Source: Candidatus Brocadiaceae bacterium S225 (GTDB lineage: Bacteria > Planctomycetota > Brocadiia > Brocadiales > Scalinduaceae). From it: a stretch of DNA of 64,000 nucleotides. The notes below the pieces were generated by a model. It made no database searches, was not told the origin of the DNA, and was given only the letters and a program-made list of their open reading frames with translations. Location: positions 206,442-270,441 of the forward strand of contig SMSL01000001.1 of the NCBI GenBank assembly GCA_007859995.1, given 5' to 3'. The position numbers were made by a program, and so were the translations under genes. Positions within the stretch are counted from its first letter, which is position 1, and the number at the start of each line of letters is the position of its first letter. This document shows positions 43,524-53,056 of this stretch, piece by piece.

Positions 43524-44359
43524 ATGGCCTCCGAAAGATGTTTTAATTTATGGTAGCTGAATTCAGGTCCTTCCAGGCAGACATATACTCCGTTTATCTG
43601 ACAGTGACCGCATTTTCCTACACCACACTTCATACGTCTCTCCAATGACATGATGATATGATCTTCAGGTATCATTTTTGATTGTAGTTCGAGAAGGACG
43701 TATTTATACATTACCGGCGGTCCTACAACGATCGCATAGGTATTAGATGGATCCAGATCTAAATGGGGAATGAGCCTTGTGATAACACCTGATTTGCCGG
43801 ACCAGCTATCATCGGGCTTATCAACCGTAATACCTATTTCTAAATCTTTTCTTTTTTTCCATATTTCAATTTCATCTGAAAACAAGATCTCTCCGGGATT
43901 CTTCGCGCCGTAAAGAATAGTTATCTCTGCAAAGTCATCTCTTGTCTCAAGGACATAATTAATCAGTGACCGCAACGGCGCCAGACCTAATCCGCCGGCT
44001 ATAAATAAAATGTTCTTCCCCTTCATTTTTTCTACCGGGAAACCATTCCCCAGCGGACCTCTAATACCGATGTATGAACCGGCTTCTAATTTATGAAGAG
44101 CAGATGTAACGTCTCCAACTTTTCTAACACATAAACCAATTTTATCTTTGTTAAAAGGAGAAGATGATATTGATATAGGAGCTTCTCCAATACCAAAGAT
44201 AGAAATCTGAATAAATTGACCAGGGATAAAATCGAAATCCCGTGGCTTCTTTAGCTTAAGCTCAATATATTTTTCCGTGTCAGTAAGCTGTCGCGTGCTT
44301 ACGACCTCGGCTACTTCAGGAAGATAAATAGAACTGTTTATTTCTTTGTTTTTCAACAT
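43520..44359 (-). CDS. hydG: NAD(P)/FAD-binding hydrogenase subunit (HydG/gamma)
   Basis: 279 residues of the ferredoxin-NADP reductase / dihydroorotate dehydrogenase-K type. The FAD part has PGQFIQISIFG and PISISSSP; the nucleotide site is NILFIAGGLGLAPLRSLI and YAIVVGPPVMYKY; a C-terminal 2Fe-2S site is CGVGKCGHCQ...VCLEGP. It links hydrogen oxidation or evolution to NAD(P)H. First gene of the operon. The iron-sulphur HydB/beta subunit that normally precedes it is not present in the window. Confidence 0.92.
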   Translation of the reverse strand: MLKNKEINSSIYLPEVAEVVSTRQLTDTEKYIELKLKKPRDFDFIPGQFIQISIFGIGEAPISISSSPFNKDKIGLCVRKVGDVTSALHKLEAGSYIGIRGPLGNGFPVEKMKGKNILFIAGGLGLAPLRSLINYVLETRDDFAEITILYGAKNPGEILFSDEIEIWKKRKDLEIGITVDKPDDSWSGKSGVITRLIPHLDLDPSNTYAIVVGPPVMYKYVLLELQSKMIPEDHIIMSLERRMKCGVGKCGHCQINGVYVCLEGPEFSYHKLKHLSEAI

Positions 44360-44530
44360 GGGAAAATAGATAGTCAGGTTTTGTATTCAAGAAATATTAT
44401 CATCTGAATCTGAAATTATTTAAACTTACATTGTGTTTAAAAGGTTTTACAGAGGCTCTTTATCCTATATGATAAGTTAAAGTGAAATGTTGTCAATATC
44501 TATTGTCAAAGATTTATTGAATGCCTGCAC

Positions 44531-47500
44531 TTATTTGCAAATATCCTGTAGCCTGCAATACATGTTGAGACGTTCCATGTTGCTGACGGATGAACAGTCT
44601 GTTTCTACAAGCCTTGGATCTCCAACAATAATGGCAAGTGACTGCGCCCTCGAAATCGCTACATTTAACCTGTTCATGTCAAGTACGAACGCCATGCCGC
44701 GGCTGCCGAATTCACCCGGGCTTGCACACATGGAGATGATCACGATAGGCGCCTCCTGTCCCTGGAACTTGTCAACGGATGCGGCCCTGACTCCTTCAGG
44801 CAGTGAATGGATAAGCTTGCGTACCTGTAAATTATAAGGAGTTACAAATAGAATATCACGGCCTATAGTCACTTGTCTGCAGGTATTACCGTTTTTATCT
44901 GTTATATCTCGACCAATCAATTCGTCAACTATCTGCCGTATTATGGCAGCCTCTTCATCGCTACCCTGCACGTTACCTTCATGCTTAACAGGAACAAAAA
45001 GAATTCCAGCTTCAACAGTAACTATACTGCCGCCATTCTCAGGAAGCCTAATAATTCTATTCTTTGTATGCGGTTCCGGCAGAAGCCTGCCTTCATAGAA
45101 CGTATCTGATATAAATTCACAGATATCAGGGTGCATCCGCCATGTGGTTTCCAGAAAGATTCCCTGTTCGGGAGGAATGGTTGCATGTCCTTTGAGATAA
45201 TATTCCAGGACAGACTGACCGCTTTCACCGGGGTGTGTTCCCTGAATCGGCTGTCCTAATTGCATCTGGTCGCCCAGCAAAATAAGATTTTTTGTTGATC
45301 GTGCCATACCGATAAGTTTTGCAACAGATACTTGCCCTGCTTCATCTATAAATAAATAGTCAAGGCTTTCTACCATATCTTCACGTGCAAAAAACCAGGC
45401 AGACCCACCGATCAACCCACCTCTATAAGCGGCAGCGGCAGAACTTGAAGCGCTAATGTATTTAATACCAGTAAATTCACTGAAAAACGAATAATCCTCT
45501 TCTCCGCCTACTTTGATGCCCGAAGCAGTACCATTTGTCTCTTTGCAAACGGCTCTCATCAGATTCATGATTGCTTTATGACTGTTTGAAGTAATGCCGA
45601 TTTTCTTGCCTTCAGACAGAAGTTGGACAATAACGTGAGCAGAAGTATATGTCTTTCCTGTACCGGGAGGGCCCTGTATACAGAGACAACTGCTCTCCAT
45701 ATCTCTTGCTGATCGAATTGCTGCTTTAATATTGTTCTCTCCAGCACGGACAAGGGGCCCCTTATGCCCTGATTTAAATCGTGGATGCCTGCGGTATAAA
45801 AAGTCATTTAAAGCCCCCGGAAGATGCCCTGTTTCATGATAATCTTTTATCACCGCATAAATAGAATCATCGATAACACCGGTACTGACAAAATTGTATG
45901 GAATAAGCGACATGCGTTCAGGAAGGCATTCCAGTTGGTTCTTTTTTAGTGTCCTCTGGCCGATCTTGATCGTTAGTTCACCTTCAGGATTGAAATCTGA
46001 TATTCTGGTAGTGATACCAATATCCGGTACAACCTTTACCGTTGATCCTTCGGCTATCTTTGTTTCCTGGTCCGGGTCAAATTTGTAGTGAAATAGCAAA
46101 GATTGTTTCTCCTGTCCAGGGTGGCCGACTTGCTCAAGGCCAGCCAGGCAATCCATATCATCTGACAACTCATGCTCTGCCTTTTCAAGGCGTTCAAACA
46201 TTTCCCACCACATCGGTTTGTCACAGCGCCGGTGAAACTCAAGGGTCCATGCCAGAAGCTCCTGTATGCGCCAACGTTCCGCATCTTTTTCACGTTCCGC
46301 TGGTTCGTCTGGTATTTCGGCTAAAAGTAAATCAGCAAGTTGCTGACGTAAAACTACAGCATCACTGACGGAGGGTCGTTCGTCCTCTTCCTTATGCTCA
46401 TTCCGTGTGGTTCCTGTCCAGGAAATACCGCTCTCTGTTTGTCGCTCTCTCAGCCAGTTTGCAAGAAGCCAGGTTGAACGGCAGTCGTCCTCGTTATAAT
46501 CACGTATTTTCTTCAGTAAATCAGACTCCTTCCAGTTTTTAGACTGGCCGCTTTCAATCCACGCATCGTAATAAACAATTGATGCCCCTGCATCAGTGAC
46601 TTCTCCTTCACGTGATTCCATGTAAAGGTGTTCAAGGTTCTTTATTGAATAGCGAGGCTCACCAACACGCACACCGTGACGGACAACCTCGTAAAGGTCT
46701 ACAAAGACACCGTCTCTCAGCAGGTCGTCAACGTGCTGTTCCCTGGTCCCGTATTTTCCCATCAGTCGTTTTAATGCTGTTTTCTCATATGCGGCATAGT
46801 GGTAAACATGCATGGTCGGATCTGCATGCCGGCGCTCTACAACCCAATCAATAAACGCCTCAAATCCTGCCTTCTCTTCCGGTTCATTATGTGCCCACCA
46901 ATCTCGAAACTCTGGTTTCCCATTTTCTATATAAACCGCCCCGAACAGATATTCCAGCAAGTCGTCCCCGAGCGGATACCCCTCCATATCGAAAAAGAGA
47001 TCCATTGAAGACCCTGGTGGTAATGCGGCCAGGCCAAGGGAATGATTATCCGGTGGAGGCTGCAGCACCTTATAGTCTGGATACTCCTGATTAGCTGAAC
47101 TTACCTGCAAATCAGCCTGCTCCTTCAGACGGGTAAAGACATCGTCATTAATCCCCTTAATATGTTTAGCCTTAGAGGTAGACAGTTTCTCCATCGTATC
47201 AATCCCTGCAGCATTAAGCTTTACTATTTGCTTTTTAGATATATTTGCGACACGGGAAAGATGATCCATCTCCTCAAGAATCTGTTTTGCATGTGATGAC
47301 CAGACTCCATGGTCTGCTGCAGGGTCAGGTTGTGGAGGGTTGTCAGGAGAGAAACTATCCATGAACGTGAAGAAAGCAGATTTTATTCGTTTATAGTAAT
47401 AGAAAACATCATTTGTTCGGAAACAACACTCCTCACCATTCCCGAGTACTATTCCAATAATTTCAGACCGCTGCCCTGTCATTACCTCCAGCATATCAGC

Positions 47501-47932
47501 ATAGCAGCACAGTTGGATCATGAAATAGGGTTTTACATGTCGAGACAGCTTCGTGTCTATGATGGTGTATCTGTTGTTCTCTGAGCTTTCCAGTCGAAGA
47601 AAGTCCGCATTCCCGGCCATACCGGCACCTTCCAGTCTGGCCTGGAAGATGATCTGGCGGCCTTCATTTATGGCCTTCAGAGTCTGCTGTAGTTTATTGC
47701 CGGAAGAGATCTCACAAATATCGAACTCTGCTTCACGTAACTTCTCAAGATATGCTTTCTCATGCAAATCACCTTTATTCTGGAGAACCTTCAGTTGCGG
47801 GTCCTCTTCGTCAGGTTGCACAGAATCAGGTTCTTCAAATAATTTGCGTTGCATCCAGCACGCAAACGGTGAATTCACAAATTGGACTATGTCAGAGGGT
47901 GAAAAAATGAGCTTATTTTTGTTGTAATGCAT
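44531..47932 (-). CDS. TM0106-type RecB-like nuclease fused to a Upf1/DNA2-like SF1 helicase
   Basis: 1133 residues in four parts: a RecB-like PD-(D/E)xK nuclease (about 10-200, core YTIIDTKLSRHVKP); a HhH segment (about 230-270); a predicted RNase H-like exonuclease (about 320-500, YHYAAYEKTALKRLMGKYG, YNEDDCRSTWLL); and an SF1 helicase from about 720 (Walker A GPPGTGKT near 750, DEAGQ near 862, Q-LGQP, VDKFQGQE, NVAISRAQ). Such proteins occur near repair and defence loci; function is inferred as nucleic-acid end processing. It is monocistronic at the left border of the defence region. Confidence 0.88.
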   Translation of the reverse strand: MHYNKNKLIFSPSDIVQFVNSPFACWMQRKLFEEPDSVQPDEEDPQLKVLQNKGDLHEKAYLEKLREAEFDICEISSGNKLQQTLKAINEGRQIIFQARLEGAGMAGNADFLRLESSENNRYTIIDTKLSRHVKPYFMIQLCCYADMLEVMTGQRSEIIGIVLGNGEECCFRTNDVFYYYKRIKSAFFTFMDSFSPDNPPQPDPAADHGVWSSHAKQILEEMDHLSRVANISKKQIVKLNAAGIDTMEKLSTSKAKHIKGINDDVFTRLKEQADLQVSSANQEYPDYKVLQPPPDNHSLGLAALPPGSSMDLFFDMEGYPLGDDLLEYLFGAVYIENGKPEFRDWWAHNEPEEKAGFEAFIDWVVERRHADPTMHVYHYAAYEKTALKRLMGKYGTREQHVDDLLRDGVFVDLYEVVRHGVRVGEPRYSIKNLEHLYMESREGEVTDAGASIVYYDAWIESGQSKNWKESDLLKKIRDYNEDDCRSTWLLANWLRERQTESGISWTGTTRNEHKEEDERPSVSDAVVLRQQLADLLLAEIPDEPAEREKDAERWRIQELLAWTLEFHRRCDKPMWWEMFERLEKAEHELSDDMDCLAGLEQVGHPGQEKQSLLFHYKFDPDQETKIAEGSTVKVVPDIGITTRISDFNPEGELTIKIGQRTLKKNQLECLPERMSLIPYNFVSTGVIDDSIYAVIKDYHETGHLPGALNDFLYRRHPRFKSGHKGPLVRAGENNIKAAIRSARDMESSCLCIQGPPGTGKTYTSAHVIVQLLSEGKKIGITSNSHKAIMNLMRAVCKETNGTASGIKVGGEEDYSFFSEFTGIKYISASSSAAAAYRGGLIGGSAWFFAREDMVESLDYLFIDEAGQVSVAKLIGMARSTKNLILLGDQMQLGQPIQGTHPGESGQSVLEYYLKGHATIPPEQGIFLETTWRMHPDICEFISDTFYEGRLLPEPHTKNRIIRLPENGGSIVTVEAGILFVPVKHEGNVQGSDEEAAIIRQIVDELIGRDITDKNGNTCRQVTIGRDILFVTPYNLQVRKLIHSLPEGVRAASVDKFQGQEAPIVIISMCASPGEFGSRGMAFVLDMNRLNVAISRAQSLAIIVGDPRLVETDCSSVSNMERLNMYCRLQDICK

Positions 47933-48398
47933 TTTTGTAAAGAATCGTGTATTTTAAGCAAAATAACTATCTTATTATTTTTGAAATCTATTGTTAGATT
48001 TGATATCTATACAGGGTGAATTTTAACAATATAAGATATAGAATGCATCTCAATAAAATTATCTAATCTTAAGAGGAAACGGGGTGAAATCTATCACTGG
48101 GCATTTATTTGTCTTTTTGCTTTTTCCTCTATGCATAGAGCCTCTTTTTATCAGATGGGTTTCTTGACGGGTGTAGTAAACAATATTTTGTATTGCAAAA
48201 CAAACCTACTCACTTATAATATTCACTCAGTAAAGCAGTTACAGCACTCTTTTACCATAATTTAGATATCTTCAAAAAGATAGTTTTATTTGTTTATACG
48301 GGTAAGAATTTCACATAAATTTATATTCAAGGGCGTTACCTACCAAACGTTTTTTTGACGAGTCTACTTATATTGCAATCTATACACTGACATAATAA
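47933..48398. other. Intergenic leader of the SNF2/DUF1016/methyltransferase module
   Basis: 466 bp without a gene. Its right half (48189-48297) resembles 52932-53040 ahead of hsdM and is listed separately. The left part is AT-rich with nothing recognised. Confidence 0.5.
48189..48297 (+). promoter_or_regulatory. Leader shared with the hsdM operon, copy 1
   Basis: Contains TTGCAAAACAAACCTAC (48193-48209), exactly repeated at 52936-52952. Matching blocks follow in the same order: TTATAAT, GCAGTxACAG, TTTACCA and ATATCTTxAAAA. Both copies lie 110-210 bp upstream of the first gene of a restriction-type module. Likely a common promoter/operator or a duplicated leader. Confidence 0.6.
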
Positions 48399-50209
48399 AT
48401 GAACATCACCAACTACCACGCTAAATACTATGCTCATGATTTGCTGAAATCTTCCACTGAAGATGGGATTGAGAAGATATTAATCAAGAAATTGAACTGC
48501 TTGATAGATTTATTGAAGATGCTAAGTATATCAAAGTTGATTCAAAGACAAAGAAACTTAAAGATGGCATCAAACGTGGTTTTATAGAAGCAGAGAAAAT
48601 GGGAGCCCGGCAAAAAGCTGTTGTATTTACCGAATCACGACGAACACAGCAATACTTAAAGGATTATCTGGATGTAAACGGTTATTCAGGAAGAGTTGTT
48701 ACGTTTAATGGAACAAATACAGATCAGGAATCTAAAAAAATATATGAAAATTGGCTTGATTGCAACAGGGAAACTGGTCGTATCAGTGGATCGAAAAGCT
48801 CAGATAAACGGATTGCCATACTGGAGCATTTTAGAGATAGATCGAGTATCCTTATCGCAACCGAAGCTGCTGCAGAGGGTATAAATCTGCAATTTTGTTC
48901 ACTGGTTATCAATTATGATCTGCCATGGAACCCACAGCGAATAGAACAACGAATAGGCAGATGTCATCGTTATGGACAGAAATATGATGTTGTCGTTATT
49001 AATTTCTTGAATGAACGTAATGATGTTGACCGACAAGTATATGACCTTCTGGAATACAAATTTAAACTCTTCAGTGGTGTTTTTGGTGCATCTGATGAAG
49101 TGCTTGGTTCGCTTGAATCAGGTGTTGATTTCGAGAAAGAGGTGTTGCGAATATACCAGCAATGCCGAAAACCTGAGGAGATCCAGAATGCCTTCGCAGA
49201 ATTGCAGCAAAAGATGGACGAACAGATTCAGTCAAAGATTAAAGAGAGTAAGCAAATTCTTCTTGAACATTTTGATGAAGATGTACATGGACGTCTTAAG
49301 CTTCATCTGGATCAAACAAAAGATTTTCTTGATAAGATGGAGTTTAGGTTTTGGAGGATTACAGAGCACATCCTTAATAATATGGCAGAATTTAATTCAG
49401 AAGAATTATCATTTTATCTAAGAAAAACTCCAGACAACACAATCCACCCTGGCGAATACCATTTAATATCAAAAAGAAAAGAAAATGTTGAAAGTACTTA
49501 TTTATACCGAATGTCGCATCCTCTTGGGGAGTTTGTATTGTCTGAATCGAGAAGATGCGATACTCCGTATGCAGAGCTTATCTTTGACATCAGCAATCAT
49601 CCGGTTAAGATATCCGTGGTTGAGTCATTCAAAGGAAAATCAGGGCATATGATATTGTCCAAACTTATTATTAAAAGTTTTGGACAGGACGAATTTTTAC
49701 TTTTTAATGCGTTTGATGATTCAGGTGCTGTAGTTCATCCTGAAATCTGTGAGAAAATGTTTGATTGTGGCGCTACATCTCAAAGTGATATTAGTTTGCC
49801 AGATGGTATACAAAAACAATTACAGGATGATACTCAATGTCATATTGACGCTACGATTGATAAGACAATGGAACGGAACAATTCCTATTATCAGGATGAA
49901 TGTGATCGTCTGTTTCGTTGGACAGATGACTTGGTCTCATCTGCTGAGAAAGAATTAAAGGATACCAAAAATAAACTCCGTGCTTTGAACCGCCAGTTAC
50001 GACAATCAACATCCTTGCGGGAAAAGCACGATATTGAGGTAAAAATCAAAGAAACTGAAAAACTTCAACGCAGGCAACGGCAGCGTATCTTTGATGTGGA
50101 GGATGAAATTGAAGAAAAACGTGATATACTTATCGACAAGCTCAAAAAGAAGATGGAGCAGAAAACAGATTCGGAAATATTATTCATGATTTGCTGGAAA
50201 GTTGTTTGA
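48399..50209 (+). pseudogene. SNF2-family helicase, N-terminal start joined out of frame to the C-terminal half
   Basis: ATG 48399 begins MNITNYHAKYYAHDL, the known N-terminus of SNF2 helicases of methyltransferase-linked systems. After about 26 codons the frame breaks near 48473 and continues in another frame as EIELLDRFIEDAKYI... into the second helicase lobe: KAVVFTESRRTQQYL, ILIATEAAAEGINLQFC, YDLPWNPQRIEQRIGRCHRYGQ. The long C-terminal helical region follows to the stop. The whole first lobe (Walker A, DEAH) is missing. The second part alone is open for 536+ residues, but cannot be an active motor. Confidence 0.85.
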
Positions 50210-50230
50210 TAAAAATTGCGGAAGGTGAGT

Positions 50231-51298
50231 ATGCGTAAAAGGAAGCAGAATACAATCAAGACCGACATGAAAAATATACACGGCTATACTACACTCCTCG
50301 TAAAGGTTAAAAAGCAGATACAACAGGCTCAAATTAAGGCATCTATATCCGTAAATCATGAGTTAATAAAACTTTATTCGAATATTGGCAAAGAAATTGT
50401 TTCCAGACAGAAAAAGGATGGTTGGGGAAAGTCCATTGTAGAGAAACTTTCGAAGGATTTGCACAGCGAATTCCCTGACTTGCGGGGTTTTTCTCCTCGT
50501 AATCTCTGGAATATGCGCCAATTTTACGCCGCATATCAGGATCACAAAAATCTGCAACAACTTGTTGCAGAAATTCCCTGGGGACATAATCTTGTTTTGC
50601 TTGCGTCTATAAAAAATATTCAGGAACGTACATGGTATATTCAGAAAACGATTGAGAATGGCTGGAGTAGAAATGTGCTTATACACCAGATAGAAAGCGG
50701 TCAGTTCAAGCGTACGGGAAAAGCCATAACAAATTTTAAAAAAACCCTCCCATCTCCACAATCTGACCTGGCTCAGCAAATATTGAAAGATCCATACCAT
50801 TTTAATTTTCTTACTATTGAACAGCAAGTAAGGGAAAAAGAATTAGAGGACAATCTGATAATGCACCTGCAATCCTTTCTGCTTGAGCTTGGTGTTGGTT
50901 TTGCTTTTGTTGCCCGTCAAAAGCATATAGAAATAGGCGGCCATGATTATTATATTGATCTTCTCTTTTATCATACCAGGCTGCATGCTTATATTGTGGT
51001 TGAATTAAAAACAGGAGAGTTTAAGCCTGAATATGCCAGTAAGATGAATTTTTACCTGAGCACGGTTGATGATCTTATAAAGGATCCGAATGATAATCCG
51101 ACAATCGGGCTGATGCTGTGTAAAAAAAAGAATAGAATAATCGTTGAGTATGCGCTGAAAGATGTTAAAAAACCTATAGGTGTTTCAGAATATCATTTAA
51201 CTAAAAAATTACCACGACAGCTAAAAGGAAGTCTGCCGACTATTCAGGAAATTGAAGCAGAGGTATCCCTGATTTCAAAGAAAAGAGGGAAGGAATAA
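50231..51298 (+). CDS. DUF1016 / YhcG-type PD-(D/E)xK nuclease
   Basis: About 355 residues. N-terminal DUF1016_N (GYTTLLVKVKKQIQQAQ..., WGKSIVEKLSKDLHSEFP, GFSPRNLWNMRQFY) and C-terminal nuclease domain with IGGHDYYIDLLFYH and VVELKTGEF (catalytic D and ExK near residues 240-258). YhcG-like proteins are predicted nucleases in defence loci. It starts at ATG 50231 with a GGAAGGTG site; a TTG at 50216 is possible. It appears intact between a broken SNF2 helicase and a broken methyltransferase gene, 4 nt from the latter. Confidence 0.88.
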   Translation: MRKRKQNTIKTDMKNIHGYTTLLVKVKKQIQQAQIKASISVNHELIKLYSNIGKEIVSRQKKDGWGKSIVEKLSKDLHSEFPDLRGFSPRNLWNMRQFYAAYQDHKNLQQLVAEIPWGHNLVLLASIKNIQERTWYIQKTIENGWSRNVLIHQIESGQFKRTGKAITNFKKTLPSPQSDLAQQILKDPYHFNFLTIEQQVREKELEDNLIMHLQSFLLELGVGFAFVARQKHIEIGGHDYYIDLLFYHTRLHAYIVVELKTGEFKPEYASKMNFYLSTVDDLIKDPNDNPTIGLMLCKKKNRIIVEYALKDVKKPIGVSEYHLTKKLPRQLKGSLPTIQEIEAEVSLISKKRGKE

Positions 51299-51302
51299 AT
51301 AT

Positions 51303-51542
51303 ATGGAAACACAATATGTAAAACTGAAAAAGATATTAAGACAGATGTTTCAAATGGATCAAGCTGATCTTGATTTTGGCATCTATCGTATCATGAATCA
51401 GAAGCGGGAAGAAATTGAGCAATTTCTCGATGAAGAACTGCTACCGATATCCTTGGACTGGAAAACGACGAGGACTTTACTCGCCTGCCCGCCGTGCTGT
51501 TTGGTGAGGGCAAAATTGTTTTTGGATTATTGCCGAAAATAA
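51303..51542 (+). pseudogene. N-terminal fragment of a site-specific DNA methyltransferase
   Basis: The first 48 residues (YVKLKKILRQMFQMDQADL, DFGIYRIMNQKREEIEQFL) are the recognised N-terminus of the large N6-adenine methyltransferase partnered with SNF2/DUF1016. After 'DEELLP' the similarity stops. A different frame (from 51446) gives LGLENDEDFTRLPAVLFGEG before a stop, probably a relocated piece of another part. The methylase motifs (NPPY, FxGxG) are absent. Confidence 0.7.
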
Positions 51543-51561
51543 TTTTGAGATGAGTATAGCG

Positions 51562-51699
51562 TCTGTGAAAAGGCATCAAAAGTGGCAATCTAAACTTGAT
51601 AAAAATAAGTTTTTAGATGATCTATTCCGAAGTAAGTAAGAAATTATAAAGGGATTTACAATACTAAAGGAAAGATGCAGTCAAGGGGAGACTTGACCC
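51562..51699 (+). repeat. Tandem repeat unit 1 (138 bp)
   Basis: Starts TCTGTGAAAAGGCATCAAAA and ends GGGGAGACTTGACCC; unit 2 is 51730-51866, about 85% identical, period about 168 bp. Both encode a peptide SVK-x-HQKWQS-x-LDKNK and a stop, so this was the 3' end of a gene that was duplicated. Confidence 0.8.
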
Positions 51700-51729
51700 G
51701 TCATTCTACTGCAACAGAAGAGGATAAAA

Positions 51730-51866
51730 TCTGTGAAAAGCCATCAAAAGTGGCAATCCGAACTTGATAAAAATAAGTGTTTAGATGATTTATTCGGAGG
51801 TAAGTAGGAATATAAAAGGGTTTTACCGTGCTAAAAGAAAGATGCAGTCAAGGGGAGAGGTGACCC
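51730..51866 (+). repeat. Tandem repeat unit 2 (137 bp)
   Basis: Second copy of 51562-51699. It is followed directly by the 51-bp repeat (51881-51931) and then the DUF3800 gene. Confidence 0.8.
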
Positions 51867-51880
51867 CCAGCTTTTCTTCC

Positions 51881-51931
51881 GATATACTATAAAATCTGTT
51901 ACTTTAAAGAAACCGTAGAAGAATTTGTCAT
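51881..51931 (+). repeat. 51-bp dispersed repeat, copy 2
   Basis: About 80% identical to 16989-17039; here its frame runs without stop into the DUF3800 start codon (51939). Confidence 0.6.
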
Positions 51932-51938
51932 CATACTT

Positions 51939-52790
51939 ATGGATTACACAGCTTACACTGACGAAAGTTATATAAATGGAGAACGTTACAGAAGTATATG
52001 TTCTTTTTCTTTTGTAACAGGAGCGGCAGAAGACATCAATTGCAATTTATTAGAAATATTAAAGGAGTCGAGTGTAAAAGAGTTTAAATGGCAAAAGGTT
52101 AAAGATGCAAAATACCGTTTCTGTGCTAACAAATTAGTAAATTTTACTATCAATTCCATACATAAGTATGACATCAGAATAGATGTCGTGATTTGGGATA
52201 CATTTGATAGTCGCCATAGTATTTCTAGCCGTGACGATAATGCCAATTTTGAACGAATGTTTTTTCATATATTATCAAATTCAATGAAACGCAGGATGCC
52301 AAAATCAAATTGGAGTATTTATCCTGATAAGAGAATGGGAATTGATTGGAAAAAAGTTCATAATTGTTTAAAGTCTGTCGGACGCTGGCAGGAGTACACA
52401 CCTTCTCCTTTGTTTGGAGACTTTTTTAAAGAACCTTATTACAATATTGATAAATTTAGAGAGATTGATTCTCTATATTTCCCCTGTTGTCATGTTTCAG
52501 ATCTTTTCGCAGGAATAAGTGTATATTCAAAAAATAACTTTGATAAGTATTCACAATGGAAGGCAAATCAATTGCCGAGCTTATTTAAACAAGAAATTCC
52601 ACAATTAACTAATCGTGAAGAATTTAGATTTGAAGTTATGGACAATTTAAATATTCAATGCAAGAAAAGAAAACTTGGCGTAAGCCTAGAAAGAAGAAAA
52701 TGTTTCTCAACGCCAAATCCTATTAATCCTATAAACTTTTGGTATTATAAACCTCAGCATGAAATGGATAATGCACCGACAAAAAAATGA
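51939..52790 (+). CDS. DUF3800 protein (RNase H-like fold)
   Basis: 283 residues. The DUF3800 mark is the N-terminal acidic YTAYTDESYINGERY (Asp8, Glu9), followed by the YRSICSFSFV strand, VVIWDTFDSRH and a C-terminal HVSDLFAGI block with the second Asp. This fold is nuclease-like and the family is common in phage, transposon and defence neighbourhoods; its activity is not settled. No good ribosome site; the frame is open upstream through a dispersed repeat, so the start is uncertain. Confidence 0.8.
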   Translation: MDYTAYTDESYINGERYRSICSFSFVTGAAEDINCNLLEILKESSVKEFKWQKVKDAKYRFCANKLVNFTINSIHKYDIRIDVVIWDTFDSRHSISSRDDNANFERMFFHILSNSMKRRMPKSNWSIYPDKRMGIDWKKVHNCLKSVGRWQEYTPSPLFGDFFKEPYYNIDKFREIDSLYFPCCHVSDLFAGISVYSKNNFDKYSQWKANQLPSLFKQEIPQLTNREEFRFEVMDNLNIQCKKRKLGVSLERRKCFSTPNPINPINFWYYKPQHEMDNAPTKK

Positions 52791-52931
52791 TTAACATTGT
52801 AACACCTGATAAAGAAGTCATAGAATCATATTTAGAGAAATTGATATTTATTTATGGTTAGCAGGAAAAGAATATTTTCCAAATAAATAATGACTAGTAT
52901 CAAACTACTAACCTCTTGCGCCAGGATGTTT

Positions 52932-53040
52932 TATGTTGCAAAACAAACCTACCCTTTTATAATGACAAACTATAGGTAGCAGTGACAGATCACCTTTACC
53001 ACATATTAAAATATCTTTAAAAATATAATCTTATTTATTT
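52932..53040 (+). promoter_or_regulatory. Leader shared with the SNF2 module, copy 2
   Basis: Includes TTGCAAAACAAACCTAC (52936-52952) and the same following blocks as 48189-48297. It ends about 16 bp before the hsdM start and probably holds the hsd promoter. Confidence 0.6.
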
Positions 53041-53056
53041 TCGCTAGAGTTAGATT

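Noticed and set aside
40459..44359. Considered as a quinone-linked or membrane-bound uptake hydrogenase
   Set aside because: Small subunit lacks a Tat signal and membrane anchor and an NAD(P)/FAD subunit is encoded, pointing to a cytosolic group 3 enzyme.
51562..51866. Two repeat units considered as a CRISPR array
   Set aside because: Only two units of ~137 bp with diverged sequence; no short regular repeats or spacers and no cas genes.
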